The position numbers and the translations under genes are program-made. From NCBI GenBank assembly GCA_963662155.1, contig OY759262.1, positions 18,636,118-18,700,117 of the forward strand: 64,000 nucleotides of DNA, in the 5' to 3' direction. This DNA is from Lamellibrachia columna. Taxonomy: Eukaryota; Annelida; Polychaeta; Sabellida; Siboglinidae. Shown piece after piece: positions 1 to 11,345 of the stretch. Position 1 is the stretch's first letter, and the number at the start of each line of letters is the position of its first letter. The notes beneath the pieces were generated by a model that did not search any database, had not been told where the DNA came from, and saw only the letters and a list, made by a program, of their open reading frames with translations.

Positions 1-231
1 AGGGAGGGAGAGGAGGCAGCGCGGGAGGTAGATATGTCGTTTGTTTGTTAATGCAGACAAGTACAAGTGTGTAGCAATATTTAATATGGCCATGGTTCGC
101 ACCACGCTGTAGCTTCCTCATGCGTGTTTCAACAGTTGCCTGCAAATTTAGCGCGAGACTATCGCGAAGTCGCCCTGGTGATATACACAGTTAGCGGCGT
201 GTAGGAATTACAGAACCACAGTGTCGTAGTC

Positions 232-540
232 TCTCCCTCTCATTCTTAATCCCCCCTCCCTCTCCATTTCCCTCTCCCTCCCCTCCTTCCCCTTCCTCCC
301 TCCCCCCTCCCTCTCCCTCTTAATGCCCCCCTCCCTCTCCATTTCCCTCTCCCTCCCCTCCTTCCCCTTCCCCTTCCTCCCTCCCTCCCTCCCTCCCTTT
401 CTTCCTCCCTCCCTCCCTTCCTCCCTCCCTTCCTCCCTCCTTTCCTCCCTCCCTTCCTCCCTCCCTCCCTTCCTCCCTCCTTTCCTCCCTCCCTTCCTCC
501 CTCCCTTCCTCCCTCCCTTCCTCCCTCCCCCTCTCCCTCA
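232..540 (+). repeat. Polypyrimidine tract, copy 1
   Basis: About 300 bases of almost pure C/T built from ccctccctcc, ccttcctccc and ccctctccctc blocks. Long pyrimidine runs with mirror symmetry can form triplex (H-DNA) structures. Reading frames on both strands (poly Pro/Leu/Ser and poly Gly/Arg/Glu) are artefacts of the repeat. It ends abruptly in the remnant of a SINE, which marks a deletion against copy 2. Confidence 0.95.
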
Positions 541-790
541 AACCCAATTGTTGAAGTATCAAAGCTTTGACAATTTTGTTCCCCCACATTACCACAGTTC
601 ACTCAGCTGTAAATGAGTACCCAGGTACAGACAACTGTGGAAATGTGAACGAAAAATCTTCGCACAGTAACTGCAGCATTGCTGAATGCTTCCCAGAGAA
701 ATTCAAAAGGTGTTGGAATGAACAGGTCAGCCAGGGGGTGAACTGTTAAGCACGTTGAACAATCCCAAGGACTGGATACAGTGCTGTGTA
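541..790 (+). repeat. SINE body, copy 1, head deleted
   Basis: Matches 13200-13420 closely (caaagctttgacaattttgt, ctgtaaatgagtacccaggt). The tRNA-like head present in the other copy is missing apart from a few bases after the B box, because the polypyrimidine tract runs straight into it. Downstream it continues to aatcccaaggactggatac, which is lost in copy 2. The same body occurs inverted at 11045-11345 and 21605-21915. Confidence 0.75.
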
Positions 791-1409
791 AACAAAAACA
801 TACCGTTACTTGAAGTCTTTTTACAGGTGCTGCGGCAGCCAGGAACAATTTTGGTGGACAAAGAGTGAACAATATCAAGGGTCACTTTAATCGGATCGCT
901 CTTGCCTATCCCCACTTTGTGTGTTGGTACAGGTTGGTGTCATAAGTAGACGTAACCACATTAGAAGCAGGCCATTCATGGACCTCTTGCAAATTCATTG
1001 GATTATGAGTGGACCAGACAACTTTAACGATGAATTGTGGGGGAGGGGAGAATGTCACATTAGATTGAGAAACTAACTTTTACAGCTGTTCTAATAAATC
1101 AGTATTTGCACTGAGTAGTAATGGCTTATGTTTTGGTAACCTGTTTGATTTGTTTAATGTTTTTATTTATTCTTTCACTGTACATCCTTCTTGTCAAAGG
1201 ATATATGATTTTTATGAGAATGCTGTAGTCAAGAAGAGTACTTCATTTATATGAGTACAACCATATGGTAAAATGCATATTGCTCAAACAGAGATACATA
1301 TGGGAGATTTTGTAATTTTCCACAGCAGAATACGAAAGTGTGGGTGTGTGAACCGTTTGATTGACGCAGATCTACAGATCGATGTAACTTGTGTGTTTAT
1401 GTGAGACAG
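791..1409. other. Unit spacer, no gene seen
   Basis: Bases 745-1130 are absent from copy 2, but their right part is recognisable in copy 3 (24380-24500). This shows that copy 2 lost the segment rather than copy 1 gaining it. No open frame, RNA gene or splice pattern worth calling was seen. Confidence 0.6.
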
Positions 1410-1586
1410 GATGAAGGACTCTGCACGCTGCCAATTTTCGTGGACTATTCCGTGTCTGATGGATTTGATAGATCAGGTTATCCTCAATGCCAAGGTGCTC
1501 AACACTACTTCCAGTCCACTATACAGTTGTGGAGCGTAATGGTCAACAATGATGGCAGCCTCATCACACGTGGGATAAGTCAGTCA
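1410..1586 (+). pseudogene. Candidate exon A of an unrecognised gene, frameshifted (copy 1)
   Basis: Homologous to 13697-13907 and flanked by the same acceptor (gtgagacag) and donor (gtgaga). It has lost a net 34 bases in the middle (after gtgctcaacact), so the frame that encodes the C-terminal part (STIQLWSVMVNNDG) no longer joins the N-terminal part. The surrounding DNA is AT-rich, whereas this block keeps GC-rich third positions, as expected of former coding sequence. I do not recognise the protein family. Confidence 0.5.
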
Positions 1587-1911
1587 GTGAGATAGGTGTG
1601 TCATGAGAAAAAGGCTCTGGAGAGAATCATGTCACTGTCACAGACACCAGATTTCTAAATGGCGCATCATAGTCACACAACACCATGTCTGTAGAGGGGT
1701 GCTAAAATTTAGCAAATGTTGTATTGAAATGTTTTTTTCTCATCAGCAATTTATACACTGTTTATGAAAATGTTGACCATATTCGTGAATTTATTAAACA
1801 TAACTTTTTTTACCAAACTAACGGTGCTTTTCCTCTTTGTTCACTGTTATTCATGATTTAGGGTCAGGTAAAATATTGACGAGTCACTCTTTCTGTTGTT
1901 TCTTTCCATAC

Positions 1912-2760
1912 CTTTTATCGGCCACCCCCTCTCCATCTTTCATCTTCCCCCGATCTTCTCGTATCCCACCTCACGCAGTCCTTCGATCTTAGCTGTTCGC
2001 TTTCCCTTTTCTTGCATCCTTGATGTTTTTTCCACCTCTCTCTTCCACTCTCTTTACTATTTTGTCTGCATCCATCCTTACCATGTGGCATGTGGCCTGC
2101 CCATCTCACCTTGCTTCTCACCAATATTCCTATTCAGCTGTCCTGTTGCATCCCATCTTTCCTCGTTCATCCTTCTTTCATCAACCCTCTTTGTTCTGAT
2201 TATTCGATGAAACCGGAACAAAACTTGCAGCTGCTGTTGTTGTTCTGTCAACGCCACTGTCTCCAGATACATATACAGATACATATACAGATACAGGCAT
2301 GCTGGTGTAACGTAAGCTCTCAGGAGTTTCCTTTTCAGCTTTTTCTAAATGTTTCTCTCCAACATGACTCCCTCTACCTTTCCCCGAGCATTCGCTCCCT
2401 GTTGTATCCGACATCGCATTTCTACCTCTGAATGCCCATCCTCATTAACCATTCCTCCAAATTACACAAAGCCATCCACGTGGTTGATCTCTTTATCATC
2501 CAAACTAATGATCAAGTCCTCTCTCTCTGATGTCAAACCCACATCACTTCTGTCTTCTCCCGGCTCATTCTCAGTCCGGGCTTTATGAACACCCCCTTCA
2601 ATTCCTCCAACACTTCCTGTAGTTCTTGTTTGTTGTCTGCTATCATGGCTAGATCGTTTGCATACATCACCTTCCTGAGAACATCCTTCATGGTGATCTT
2701 CCTGCTGATTAGTGCTAGCACCATTATAAACAGTAATGGGTCACTTCCTTGCCTCTAACC
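1912..2760 (-). pseudogene. Degenerate LINE reverse transcriptase C-terminal part (copy 1)
   Basis: Minus-strand frames in several pieces read like the end of a LINE ORF2. Near 2533-2724 there is YANDLAMIADNKQELQEVL (a decayed Y-A-D-D catalytic box) followed by EKTEVMWV. Near 1915-2124 there is the C-terminal motif RWAGHMPHGKDG. Frameshifts and stops separate them. The relic predates the duplication because it is present at the matching place in copy 2, where the RT core part is deleted. Confidence 0.7.
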
Positions 2761-2837
2761 GATGTTAACTGGAAACTCTTCCAACAACCCAGAACCAACC
2801 ACAACCCTTCTTTTTGTTCTCAGGAACAGGAGAGGTC

Positions 2838-3612
2838 TGGGCGTTGCACGCCTTGACACAGAACTAGCAGTTAAATCTATCACGGTGGCTGTGCTCGGTA
2901 GGACAAGCAATGTCGGGGTGTGGTATTCCATGGCAAAGAACTGCCACGTAATTCTCTCAGGTGGCTGTACTCGGTAGGAGAGGCAAGGTCGTTGTGTGGC
3001 ATGCCATGGCACATATCTGGCAGGTAATTCTCTCATGGTGGATGTACACTGTAGGACAGCAAATTCGGGGTGTGGCATGCCATGGCACAGAACTGGCACA
3101 TAATTCTCTCACAGTTGCTGTACTCGGTAGGAGAGGCAAGGTCATTGTGTGGCATGCCATGGCACAGATCTGGCAGGTAATTCTCTCACGGTGGCTGTAC
3201 TCGGTAGTAGAGGCAAGGTCGTTGTGTGGCATGCCATGGCACAGATCTGGCAGGTAATTATCTCATGGTGGAAGTACTCTGTAGGACAGCAAATTCGGGG
3301 TGTGGCATGCCATGGCACAGAACTGGCACATAATTCTCTCACGGTTGCTGTACTCAGTATTAGAGGCAATATCGTTGTGTGGCATGCCATAGCACAGACC
3401 TGGCAGGTAATTCTCTCACGGTGGCTGTACTCAATAGGACAGGCAAGGTCGGGGTGTGTTATGCCATGACACAAAATTGGCAGGTAATTCTATTAAGGTG
3501 GCTGTACTCAGAAGGTGAGGCAAGGTCGGGGTGTGGCATGCCATGGCACAGAACTACCAGTTAATTATCTCAAGGTGGCTATACTCAGTAGGACAGGTAA
3601 TGTCGGGGTGGA
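2838..3612 (+). repeat. Approximately 77-bp minisatellite, about 10 units
   Basis: Imperfect tandem units start near 2880, 2957, 3034, 3109, 3187, 3264, 3342, 3419, 3494 and 3572. The core is ggtggctgtactcggtagga followed by gtgtggcatgccatggcaca, which contains overlapping 6-bp palindromes (GCATGC, CCATGG). Several frames on both strands stay open through the array only because of the repeat. The sister array in copy 2 (14975-15133) has about two units. Confidence 0.95.
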
Positions 3613-3689
3613 AGAAGGTGGTTGTTTATTGGCTGGATAGAAAAGAAATGATTATATAAGTAAAATCGAAAACAATTGTTGACTATTGA

Positions 3690-3765
3690 GAAAAGTGATG
3701 ACAAGAAAGCTTGGGTACTTTGGCCACATTATAAGGAAGAAGATGTTTGATGGACGGTTCCCCAT
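3690..3765 (+). pseudogene. Short LINE C-terminal fragment
   Basis: A plus-strand frame reads MTRKLGYFGHIIRKKMFDG, which resembles the conserved tail segment of LINE ORF2 proteins (K-L-x-x-F-G-H-I-x-R). It is only about 25 codons long and is absent from the matching place in copy 2. The call rests on one short motif. Confidence 0.4.
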
Positions 3766-3918
3766 TTGACCCTCTATGTTAGTCAGAAGGGGAATAGGAC
3801 ACAACAGACAGACCATCATAAATTATTTATATGTTAGATAGAATACACAGAATATCTGTATGCAGACATGGAAAACTAAAGCTGATTGAGTGTTGTTGTT
3901 TCTGCATCCTACCTACAG

Positions 3919-4008
3919 ACATGCAGAAGTTTCCGCTGCGTATGAAGGAGATATACCATAGTAGGGACCGTGTCACAGACCTCAGTTTCTATCTCGCCCC
4001 CACAACAG
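3919..4008 (+). CDS. Candidate exon B of an unrecognised gene (copy 1, intact)
   Basis: The acceptor cctacctacag precedes a 90-base open block and a consensus donor (CAG|gtgagt) follows. The frame reads MQKFPLRMKEIYHSRDRV and on to LAPTT. Its end phase (one base left over) fits the start of exon C so that the frame continues. In copy 2 the same exon has a 7-base deletion and a weakened donor (gtgtgt). The protein family is not recognised, so the boundaries are inferred from splice signals only. Confidence 0.5.
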
Positions 4009-4201
4009 GTGAGTCTCCCTGCGTGTTACATTTGATTAGAATGCTACAAATAAAAGTTATGAATACTGACTAATTCATAGAAACTACAATTAAGACTAAC
4101 GTCTCATTTAGATGTGTTGATTATATTTGTTATGCTAATGTGCAAGTTGCTCCTTTGAAGCAGGGCTGTTTTGATATTGTACATTGCTTGACTGTTTTCA
4201 G

Positions 4202-4340
4202 CCCTGAGTGGGAAATGTATTGAGATAGCCTACTGGACAATTTCGGGGGCTGCGCAGGTGATTCTGCAGCAACCAGAGTCAGTTGGACAGGGCCACAGCT
4301 CTTCCAGATATTCTCTGTACACACCAATCCCATCACCAAG
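4202..4340 (+). CDS. Candidate exon C of an unrecognised gene (copy 1)
   Basis: The acceptor is ttgactgttttcag and the donor AAG|gtgatg. The frame begins ALSGKCIEIAYWTISGAAQV and continues open to the donor. Comparison with 15662-15800 supports coding on this strand: most substitutions between the copies fall at third positions of this frame (for example GGG/GGA, CCA/CCT, AGC/AGT, ACA/ACG), while the open frame on the opposite strand would change many residues. The family is unknown to me. Confidence 0.55.
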
Positions 4341-4675
4341 GTGATGTTGTCAACGAAGCATTGCATCTCTGGTTGGATCAATTCTCAAGTATATTTCTTT
4401 GGAAAATATTCAAATATATATGGAAAAGCTTTAATTCATGATGAAGCCCATGTCACGTTTATTGGTTGATTTTTAGTGGGCCATCAATTACATATACTGT
4501 GACATACACAGTCATATAAAATATACAAGTAAAAGCTTGGTTTTCTTTTCAAGTTATCCAAATTGAAGCATTGATTATGATCATATCAACTTTTGTTTGA
4601 TATGACGCGGCTTATCAGTATCAGGTCCTTGAATAATGGAAAGTATATCACTGTAGCTCACTGCTGTGTTTTCAG

Positions 4676-4831
4676 TGTGCTCTGAGTACAACCATGTACA
4701 TACGAGGAACGTGATCTGATTCCTTGGCATGACTAGCACAGAGCCCGGCTCAGTGGCCTTGGCATCATTCAAGTGTATCTCCATAGAGAGAATGGAACCA
4801 CACCTTCAGTATATCCACAGTAACAACTTTG
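4676..4831 (+). pseudogene. Candidate exon D, broken (copy 1)
   Basis: Lies between a good acceptor (gctgtgttttcag) and a good donor (TTTG|gtaagt). The best frame reads MTSTEPGSVALASFKCIS and on to EPHLQYIHSNNF, but a TGA stop interrupts it upstream in both duplicated copies. In copy 2 the acceptor has mutated (ttcag to tgcgg). It may be a decayed exon, or the true exon may start further right. Confidence 0.3.
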
Positions 4832-4839
4832 GTAAGTCA

Positions 4840-5800
4840 CATTGACAGGATCTAGAATTACAATAATTATATATTTCAGTAAATTAGATTATATATTAAG
4901 TTACGTAATAATTTTTTTTATTGGAAAACTGGGCACCACTTTTTTATGAGACTGGACCCGCCCGTTATGAGAAAAAGAATGTTGTTATTTAGGAAAACAA
5001 ATAAAATTCACATTCGAGGAGCCACCTAAAAAATTGCATTTAATCAATTTACTGAACCAGCAAATTACATTGTTCACTGATGTTATAATAACTTACTATC
5101 AACTAACCGTAATTCAATTATACGCTTTCAATCAACTTCGGTAATTGTACAATTTGCAGACATTCTGTGTGTAATGCAGTAGCAGAACAATATCCAGGAT
5201 ATACTTCTGAAGAGATATTGTCTCATCAACCATATTTATATGGACGAACCAATATGGTACATAACTCCTTATTTCGGTATTTTATGCATGGTTAGATGTT
5301 TAACATTCAACTTGTTGCTGCGTTCGATCAGAATCGTCCAGGCATGACGTATATTTGATGTCCTCGACAGTAAAAAAAACACAATGCCATGGTTGGGCAA
5401 CCTAAACTGACTTTGCCATGTGCTGTCAGGGCTATCAAACATGACATGACTAGAAACACGGGGGAAGGAGTTGTAGACCGAACTGGCCCAGGTATACGGG
5501 TGGCTGTCTTGCCCCAGGGTGCACCAAGATGGCTTTTTGGGGTATTTTTATTGCTGCAAATGTTCATCCTTTTATGGTCGTCGGCACACTGCTTCAAATG
5601 TTCATCCTATCAATCCACTATTATTCAACAGATGTGTAATATAGATGTAATGTTTGGTCGAGTTAGAATTATGTATATATTTGGAATGGAACCATTGGTT
5701 GATTCAGACAGAAAAGGAAGCTATTTAATTAGACAGGTTTTCTTACACCTATGTGTAACAAGATATTTGTAAATTGTGTTTGTAACATATCCACATGGCC
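4840..5800. other. AT-rich intron-like stretch
   Basis: No convincing gene. A 127-codon plus-strand frame at 5389-5772 is preserved in copy 2 (17371-17754), but that whole region is nearly identical between copies, so preservation says nothing about selection. The homologous place of copy 2 holds about 510 additional bases (16707-17215). Confidence 0.5.
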
Positions 5801-5809
5801 TGCATTAAG

Positions 5810-5946
5810 AGAAACTGTAGAAAAGTTGTCCCATTCATTTATTTGCCTTTGGGAGGATGAAATGACGACGTCTGTTAATATCATTCCAGACACAATGGGT
5901 CAGCTGTGGACTCCATCTCTCATGAGGAGGACATCACCACGAAGAA
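5810..5946 (+). CDS. Candidate exon F of an unrecognised gene (copy 1)
   Basis: The open frame reads RETVEKLSHSFICLWEDEM and later QLWTPSLMRRTSPRR. It is followed by a consensus donor (AGAA|gtgagt) and preceded by a weak acceptor (gcctgcattaag). A LINE has inserted 13 bases into the following intron in this copy only. The family is not recognised. It is probably part of the same gene as exons A to C, since all lie on one strand in the duplicated unit. Confidence 0.5.
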
Positions 5947-5959
5947 GTGAGTTGGTTGT

Positions 5960-7427
5960 CTTGTCTTGTCTTGTATTGTTACTGGCCAACACTCCTATGG
6001 AGTCAAACGGTCAGGGTTGGGTCTGAATGCTATTTAGTCATGTTTGTTTGGGGCTAGGTGTGTGAGTGCTTGCTTAAATTGCTGTGGTTCTGTGATGTTG
6101 ACTATTGCGTCTGGTAATGAATTCCAATCTTTTATTGTTCGGGGAAAAAAAGAAAATTTGTAACAGTTTTTGCTCGCGTGTATAGTGTTGAAGGCTTTGC
6201 TATTTAGATGCCGTGAATGGCGTTTGGTGGGTTGGAGGAGGTTTGCAACAGGCAATGATAGATGACTGTGGATGGCTTTGTGGAATATGGTGAGCCGTCT
6301 GTTTATTCTTCTGGTTGTTAATAGTTCTATGTGTAATTTTTTTATCATTTCTGACACACACCCAGTTTCTCGGGATGTGTAGTTGTTGTGGCAAAAGCGA
6401 GCCGCCCGTCTTTGTACCATCTCTATTTTGTTAATGAGAACCTGGGTGTGGGGGTCCCATACGGATGATGAATATTCTAGGAGTGGGCGAACAAGGGTTG
6501 TGTAGGCGGTTGTTTTGATGTTTTGGGGGCATGAGTGGAGATTCCGTCTGATGAATGCAAGTGTGCGGTTAGCTGAGGCTGTGATCCGATGGATGTGTTT
6601 GTTCCAGGTAAGATCTTTGGTGATGCAGACTCCTAGATAGGGATGACTGTCAGTTTCTTGTAGTGTTGAATCTCCTAGTGTGTAACTGTAGTGTTTTACA
6701 TGTCTTGCGTGTGTAATTCTCATGACGAAGCATTTTTGTGTATTGAAATGCATTTGCCAGTCATGTTCCCATTGTGCCAGCCGGTTTAGATCTTTCTGGA
6801 GTTCATGTGAGTCAGACTCATTTTTTATTTCTCTATAGAGGACACAGTCATCTGCAAACAGACGGACTGTGGAGTGAATATTGTCCGGTAGGTCATTGAT
6901 GTATGTGAGGAAAAGTAACGGTCCCAGTACCGTGCCCTGGGGTACACCCGAAACAACGTTGGTCCAGGTCGAGTGTTCTCCGCCGACTACAACTCTTTGT
7001 TTGCGACGTTTAAGGAAGTTTGAGATCCAGGTGTGTGTATTATTGTGGATGCCATATCTGTTTAATTTATTTAGAAGCCGGTTGTGGGGGACGGTGTCAA
7101 ATGCTTTTGAGAAGTCCATTATTATCATGTCAGTCTGGGATTTGTTATTTAAAGAATTAGCTAGATCGTGTGTGGTGAGTATTAATTGAGATTCTGTGGA
7201 GTGTTTTCTGCGGAAGCCATGTTGTCTATCTGTTAAGATTGCGTATTGGTCAAAGTGGTTCATGATGTTAGAGAATATAATGTGTTCGAGGATTTTGCAA
7301 CATATCGATGTTAAGGAGATGGGACGATAATTTGATGCAAGGGACCGGTCTCCCTTCTTGAATATGGGGGTGATGTTGGCTCGTAACCAAGAGAGTGGGA
7401 GTTCCCCTGTGGTGAGTGATTTCTGGA
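5960..7427 (-). mobile_element. 5'-truncated LINE (CR1/jockey-like), private to copy 1
   Basis: Copy 2 preserves the empty site (gttggttgttgtgcatcc at about 17935), so the borders are exact: the element is 5960-7427, flanked by a possible 4-base target duplication (ttgt). The 3' end is on the left and consists of a short pentamer tail (cttgt repeats, that is acaag on the element strand). The element is truncated inside the fingers of the RT. It inserted after the duplication, or copy 2 derives from an uninserted allele. Confidence 0.9.
6034..7427 (-). CDS. LINE ORF2 reverse transcriptase, 5'-truncated, uninterrupted
   Basis: The frame is open from the truncated 5' edge of the element to the stop at 6034, about 464 codons. 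RT blocks in order are NYRPISLTSICCKILE, DFSKAFDTVPH (catalytic Asp), SGVPQGTVLGPLLF, LFADDCVLY (the F-A-D-D box with both catalytic Asp) and YLGVCITKDLTW (thumb), followed by a C-terminal region with RRINRRLTIFHKA. The endonuclease domain and ORF1 are missing, so it cannot move by itself. The lack of stops points to a young insertion. The clade is judged by motif style only. Confidence 0.9.
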
Positions 7428-8095
7428 TTGTTGTGCATCCATCAGCTGAGATTTTCTAAGAAGCATATGGTAAGTGAGCGAGGAATATATATTTAGATTT
7501 CATTAGTTTATTCTGTTCTGTGATCATATGCTGGAGCTTCCTTAGCTAATTTAGGTGAAAATTAATTAATTTGCTTTTGCTATAATTGATGAAACCATGA
7601 AAGAGACGTATCACGTTCCATCTAATCGTATTTTAGCGCCTTTGTTTTTAAAGACGTCTGTTTAGATATACACAGTATTGGCGGTTTCATGTAAAGTCTC
7701 TCAATCCCGCTCAGCCTAAAAAAATGCATGGTAATTAGACTGAATTAATATTACACCATTAATTATTTCAATACTATGCGGGAAAGTTCATTTTGGCAAA
7801 AGTGTACCCTGTACGTGAAAACGCCCACATACAAATGTATTTATTATTACCTTTGTTAAATTTAATGTATGTAAATGTTATAACTTATTATATTATTTTT
7901 TAAATAACGTTGCAGTCGGGGGTCCAACAAAATGAATATATTGCCACATGGTTTCTCCTGGAAGTGTTTAAGGACAATCAGTGCAGACCGTTCTGGCGAC
8001 ACAGCAAATGATCAAGTGTTGACTGAATTTATACCATTCAGTGACCCATGTAAGTGTTAAATCTGTTATTGACCAGACATGAGCGGATCTACACA
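7428..8095. other. AT-rich unit spacer with a possible exon
   Basis: Nearly identical to 17936-18605. A possible exon at 7919-8049 has a good acceptor (aataacgttgcag) and a donor (gtaagtg). One frame is open across it (NILPHGFSWKCLRTIS and on to LTEFIPFSDP), but its phase does not fit exon F, so I do not call it a gene. Nothing else was seen. Confidence 0.4.
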
Positions 8096-8600
8096 CTGGG
8101 TAGTGGGTCCAGGAAGTGTATGGAAGGAGACCATTCCCTTGCTGAAGCTATCTGCCGCATTTGATACCATTGGTCACAGGACAACTTATTAATAGTGTGT
8201 CATTGTGATGTGGCATATCTGGAACAGAGCTGGTTCTCATAATATTTAACTGTAGCTACAAAAGAATGAAGATAGCGAATTGTTTCTCAGCTGCCCTCCC
8301 TACTTCACGTAATGTTCCTCAGGATGTTTCACTCTCTACGCTACTATACTTGGCTCTGTTATCCAACGTCACAACTTGGATCACCAAGTGTATGCTAATA
8401 AATCACAGACCTATGCTATTTTGGCTACACGAGATACAAAATCACTTCCAAAACTAGCTCAGAGACTGTCTCCACAAAATCTTCCATTGGATGACAGAGA
8501 CCACATTAAAGTTAAATGCAAGTAAATCCGAGTTTGTTATTATTGGTGGAGTAAATTTGGCATGTTTATTTGAATCGATTATGTGTGCACAATATGTTGC
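8096..8600 (+). pseudogene. Decayed CR1/L2-like reverse transcriptase (copy 1)
   Basis: Three plus-strand frames together carry RT remnants in the right order: LSAAFDTIGH (from the usual LSAAFDTIDH), then TSRNVPQDVS at 8300 (from GVPQGS), then VYANKSQTYAILATRDTKSL at 8390 (YADD decayed to YANK), then VIIGGVNLA near 8550. Frameshifts and stops separate them. The copy at 18610-19115 has the same decay, so it was dead before the duplication. Confidence 0.65.
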
Positions 8601-10570
8601 AAGACGTTTCTTGAAGTGTCAGACTTTAGACTGCATGTAGAGAAGCACAGTTAAATCAAAACGTGTGGAAAGCATTAGCTTAACAGTGTCACCTGGCAGT
8701 TCTTCGAAGAGAACAAATTTGCATGTGTGCTGGAGTGCCACAAAACACTAATATTATATAGCCTTTTTGTTTTGGGAGTGACGTAGAGTGATATAATGAA
8801 AGCATTGATTTACTAAAATGCAAGGAAGCACATCAACATAATAATTGACATGTAATTGATTACGGATTGACAGACGTTTGCTACGATGACAATAAAACTG
8901 ATGCCGATTGACCAACTAATGCGAATCGAGAATAATAACCTTTATCTGAATATGTAATGATCGATGTTCTTTTGTTTAAAAAATAAGAGACCAATGACGT
9001 GAGTGACACTTAGCAGTATCTGCTATTTGGTTGCACCTCCTATCGGTCGGTGGAGAGACCAATCCACAGTCACCGAATCTCTTACAGTTGCGTATCGAGC
9101 AGCTCTCAGGGGAGAGATATGTCGGCCCCCAGACGCTAGTAGTTCTCCACCAAAACCACTGACAATCCCTATGTGTTGAGCTATCAACTTATCTTATGAC
9201 AACGCGACTACCCGTTTATATAGTAGGTACACCCTTTTTATGTGAATTTGTGGTGTGAACTCTTGAAACATGTTAACTTTACATTTAACTGATATAACAA
9301 CTATTAATTAAACAATTTAGTTAATTAGAATGTTTCTTATATGGCATAGTTCATGTTGTAATGCAGCAAAGTGTATAACATGCATAAATAATATTACTAG
9401 TCTATGTTATTGATATTGAATTATGCAGATCTAGTGGTGAAAATTATGCGCATGCGCCCGAAGTGATCACTCTAAAATGGCGTCTACTGGAATGTTGGCC
9501 GTGTAATTGATATCAACAACCGTACAAAACCCTGTCTTAGGAATACAACACACTCCAAGTGGAAAAGGTTTATTATATTAGCAACAGTATCATCGAACAG
9601 TTGTGTTAACTGGTATGTCTGTTTATTATATATGCATCTAGCAATTCCCACCGGCGTTACTTTGTTGAACAAATGCACATAACGGTTACGTTAGCCAACA
9701 ATAAGCCAAAACGTCTAGAAAGTGTCTCGTCGCCTTGCCAGCAATAGTCTAGCCAAATTTCGTGCGACTAATACACAGTCATGAATTGCATCAGAGGCAG
9801 AAAACCATAGTTGTCACTAATAAGTAATCTGTCCCAATACGTTATTCCAAACTCCATATGAAATAATCAATCGTTTGTAGAATGAATAAAATAAGTATCA
9901 GAATTAATACCATATCAAATATGTGTACTCCGTAGTATAGATATTATTTATCTACAAAGCCAAATAATGTTTATACACAAACCTTCCGCATTCTGGTACG
10001 TCAAAAAGTCCCTGTTTATAATGAACCTTTTGTTAGTAGCTGTCTCGAATCACCTCTTTCTTCACCAATTTCGTCCGACTGGCTGTCAACGCAATGCATT
10101 TCTACCTATCTAGATGAGATCAGCTTTTACAGAGAACACCACAGGAAGCAAGCAGCGTGTGCTATTGATATACAACGTATGTTGAAACAGATAACATGCA
10201 CGCCAACACGGTTGTAGCACACGAAATGCTATCTTTCACACTCCTCCATATTTCTCCAATTGATCATTCTTCAGTCATGGAAGGACGTTCACCGTATACC
10301 CATTTTTGGAAGAAGAATCACCAACTTCGCATGGATTGCTATATAAGACCCGCGAAATGCAAGAATTCCAGGCAGGCTGGCTGGTAAACAGCAATGAACC
10401 CTTTTGGTCTGTTGTCTGTGCTGGCGGAGGTAATCATCGAACTACGACAGGCATTGTCCTTGCGCACGGACGGCGTTGTCCTGTTTGCATCAGATAATCT
10501 TTTGCAGCACCACGCATTGACACCTGTCAACGCCCTGAGTGACGTTGTAATCCTCAGTTAGAAGTGAAAT
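8601..10570. other. Unit spacer, no gene seen
   Basis: AT-rich non-coding DNA almost identical to 19116-21085. No splice-framed exon, RNA gene or transposon end could be supported. Identity between copies falls abruptly at about 10285, where the sister sequence at 20800 begins to differ at many positions. Confidence 0.5.
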
Positions 10571-10863
10571 TTCTATGCCGCAATTATTCTGGTATCCTAA
10601 TTGTATCGACACATGCGTGTTGTACTATTGAGGATACGTAATCGTTCTGTTTACAGCAATTTTCTCAACACGGTTACACAAAAAAATAATAGTACGCATC
10701 TGTTGGTGTACGTTCAGTGTTCTGCTGTAAATGTGACTTAAATGTGGGCAGAAAAGGACAGCCTTACATTGGACTCCCACGCACGCACGCTTGCATGTTA
10801 GAGGTAGGCGGGGATGGTAGCAGACAGGTGGAAGGCAGGCAGACAGGCAGGAATATTGCTCTC

Positions 10864-10915
10864 GTGGTATCCAGTCCTTGGGATTGTTCAAAGTGCTTTA
10901 CACTTCAAAAACTGT
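10864..10915 (-). repeat. SINE body fragment
   Basis: gtatccagtccttgggattg followed by ttcaaagtgctttacacttc matches the end of the SINE body seen inverted at 745-790 and again at 11060-11110. It lies within a short local repeat containing attctaattgtatcgacaca (10585 and 10960), so the right end of the unit is itself internally duplicated. Confidence 0.55.
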
Positions 10916-11044
10916 CATAAATGTTCGTTAACAAATCTTCTCCGGGAAGCAACTATTCTAATTGTATCGACACATGCATATTGTAGTGTCGAGAATACGT
11001 AATCGGGGATGGAAGCATACAGGGAGGGAGGCAGACAGATACGC

Positions 11045-11345
11045 ATGAAAATTATGTTCATTGTATCCAGTCCTTTGTATTGTTCGAAGTGTTTCACACT
11101 TCACCCCCTACCACACCTATTCATTCCAACTCCATCTCGAGTTCTCTGGGAAGCACTCAGTCATGCTGCAGTTACTGCACGAAGACCATTCATACGTACA
11201 ATCACCACTGCATACAGCCAGGTACCATTTATACAAACGAATGAGCTGTGGCAACGTTCGGTAAAACAAATTGCCAAAGCTTCCAAACGGCAGCAAGACG
11301 GTTCAAACTAGGTTTTTGACGACTGGGAGCCTGACGTTCTATCTC
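11045..11345 (-). repeat. tRNA-headed SINE, minus strand (copy 1 right end)
   Basis: The reverse complement reads a tRNA-like head (agatagaacgtcaggctccc followed by ctagtttgaacc, a B-box-like motif), then the body running to gtatccagtcc. It is the inverted counterpart of 541-790 and 13163-13420. A conserved minus-frame-like peptide (LFIPTPSRVLWEALSHAAV) across copies reflects shared ancestry of the repeat, not a protein gene. Confidence 0.7.

Noticed and set aside
2755..3564. Open frames of about 100 codons on both strands in the 77-bp array, and the idea of a CRISPR-like array
   Set aside because: A tandem minisatellite without unique spacers. The organism is an animal, and the frames are repeat artefacts.
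4130..4784. Minus-strand frames conserved in both copies (4130-4381, 4581-4784 and sisters)
   Set aside because: Opposite strand of candidate exons C and D. Substitutions between copies change residues in these frames but are mostly third-position in the plus-strand frame, so the minus frames are shadows.
5389..5772. 127-codon plus-strand frame conserved in copy 2
   Set aside because: The entire region is nearly identical between copies, so conservation is uninformative. No domain and poor splice context on the right.
6881..7189. Plus-strand frame opposite the LINE reverse transcriptase
   Set aside because: Shadow of the RT gene on the minus strand.
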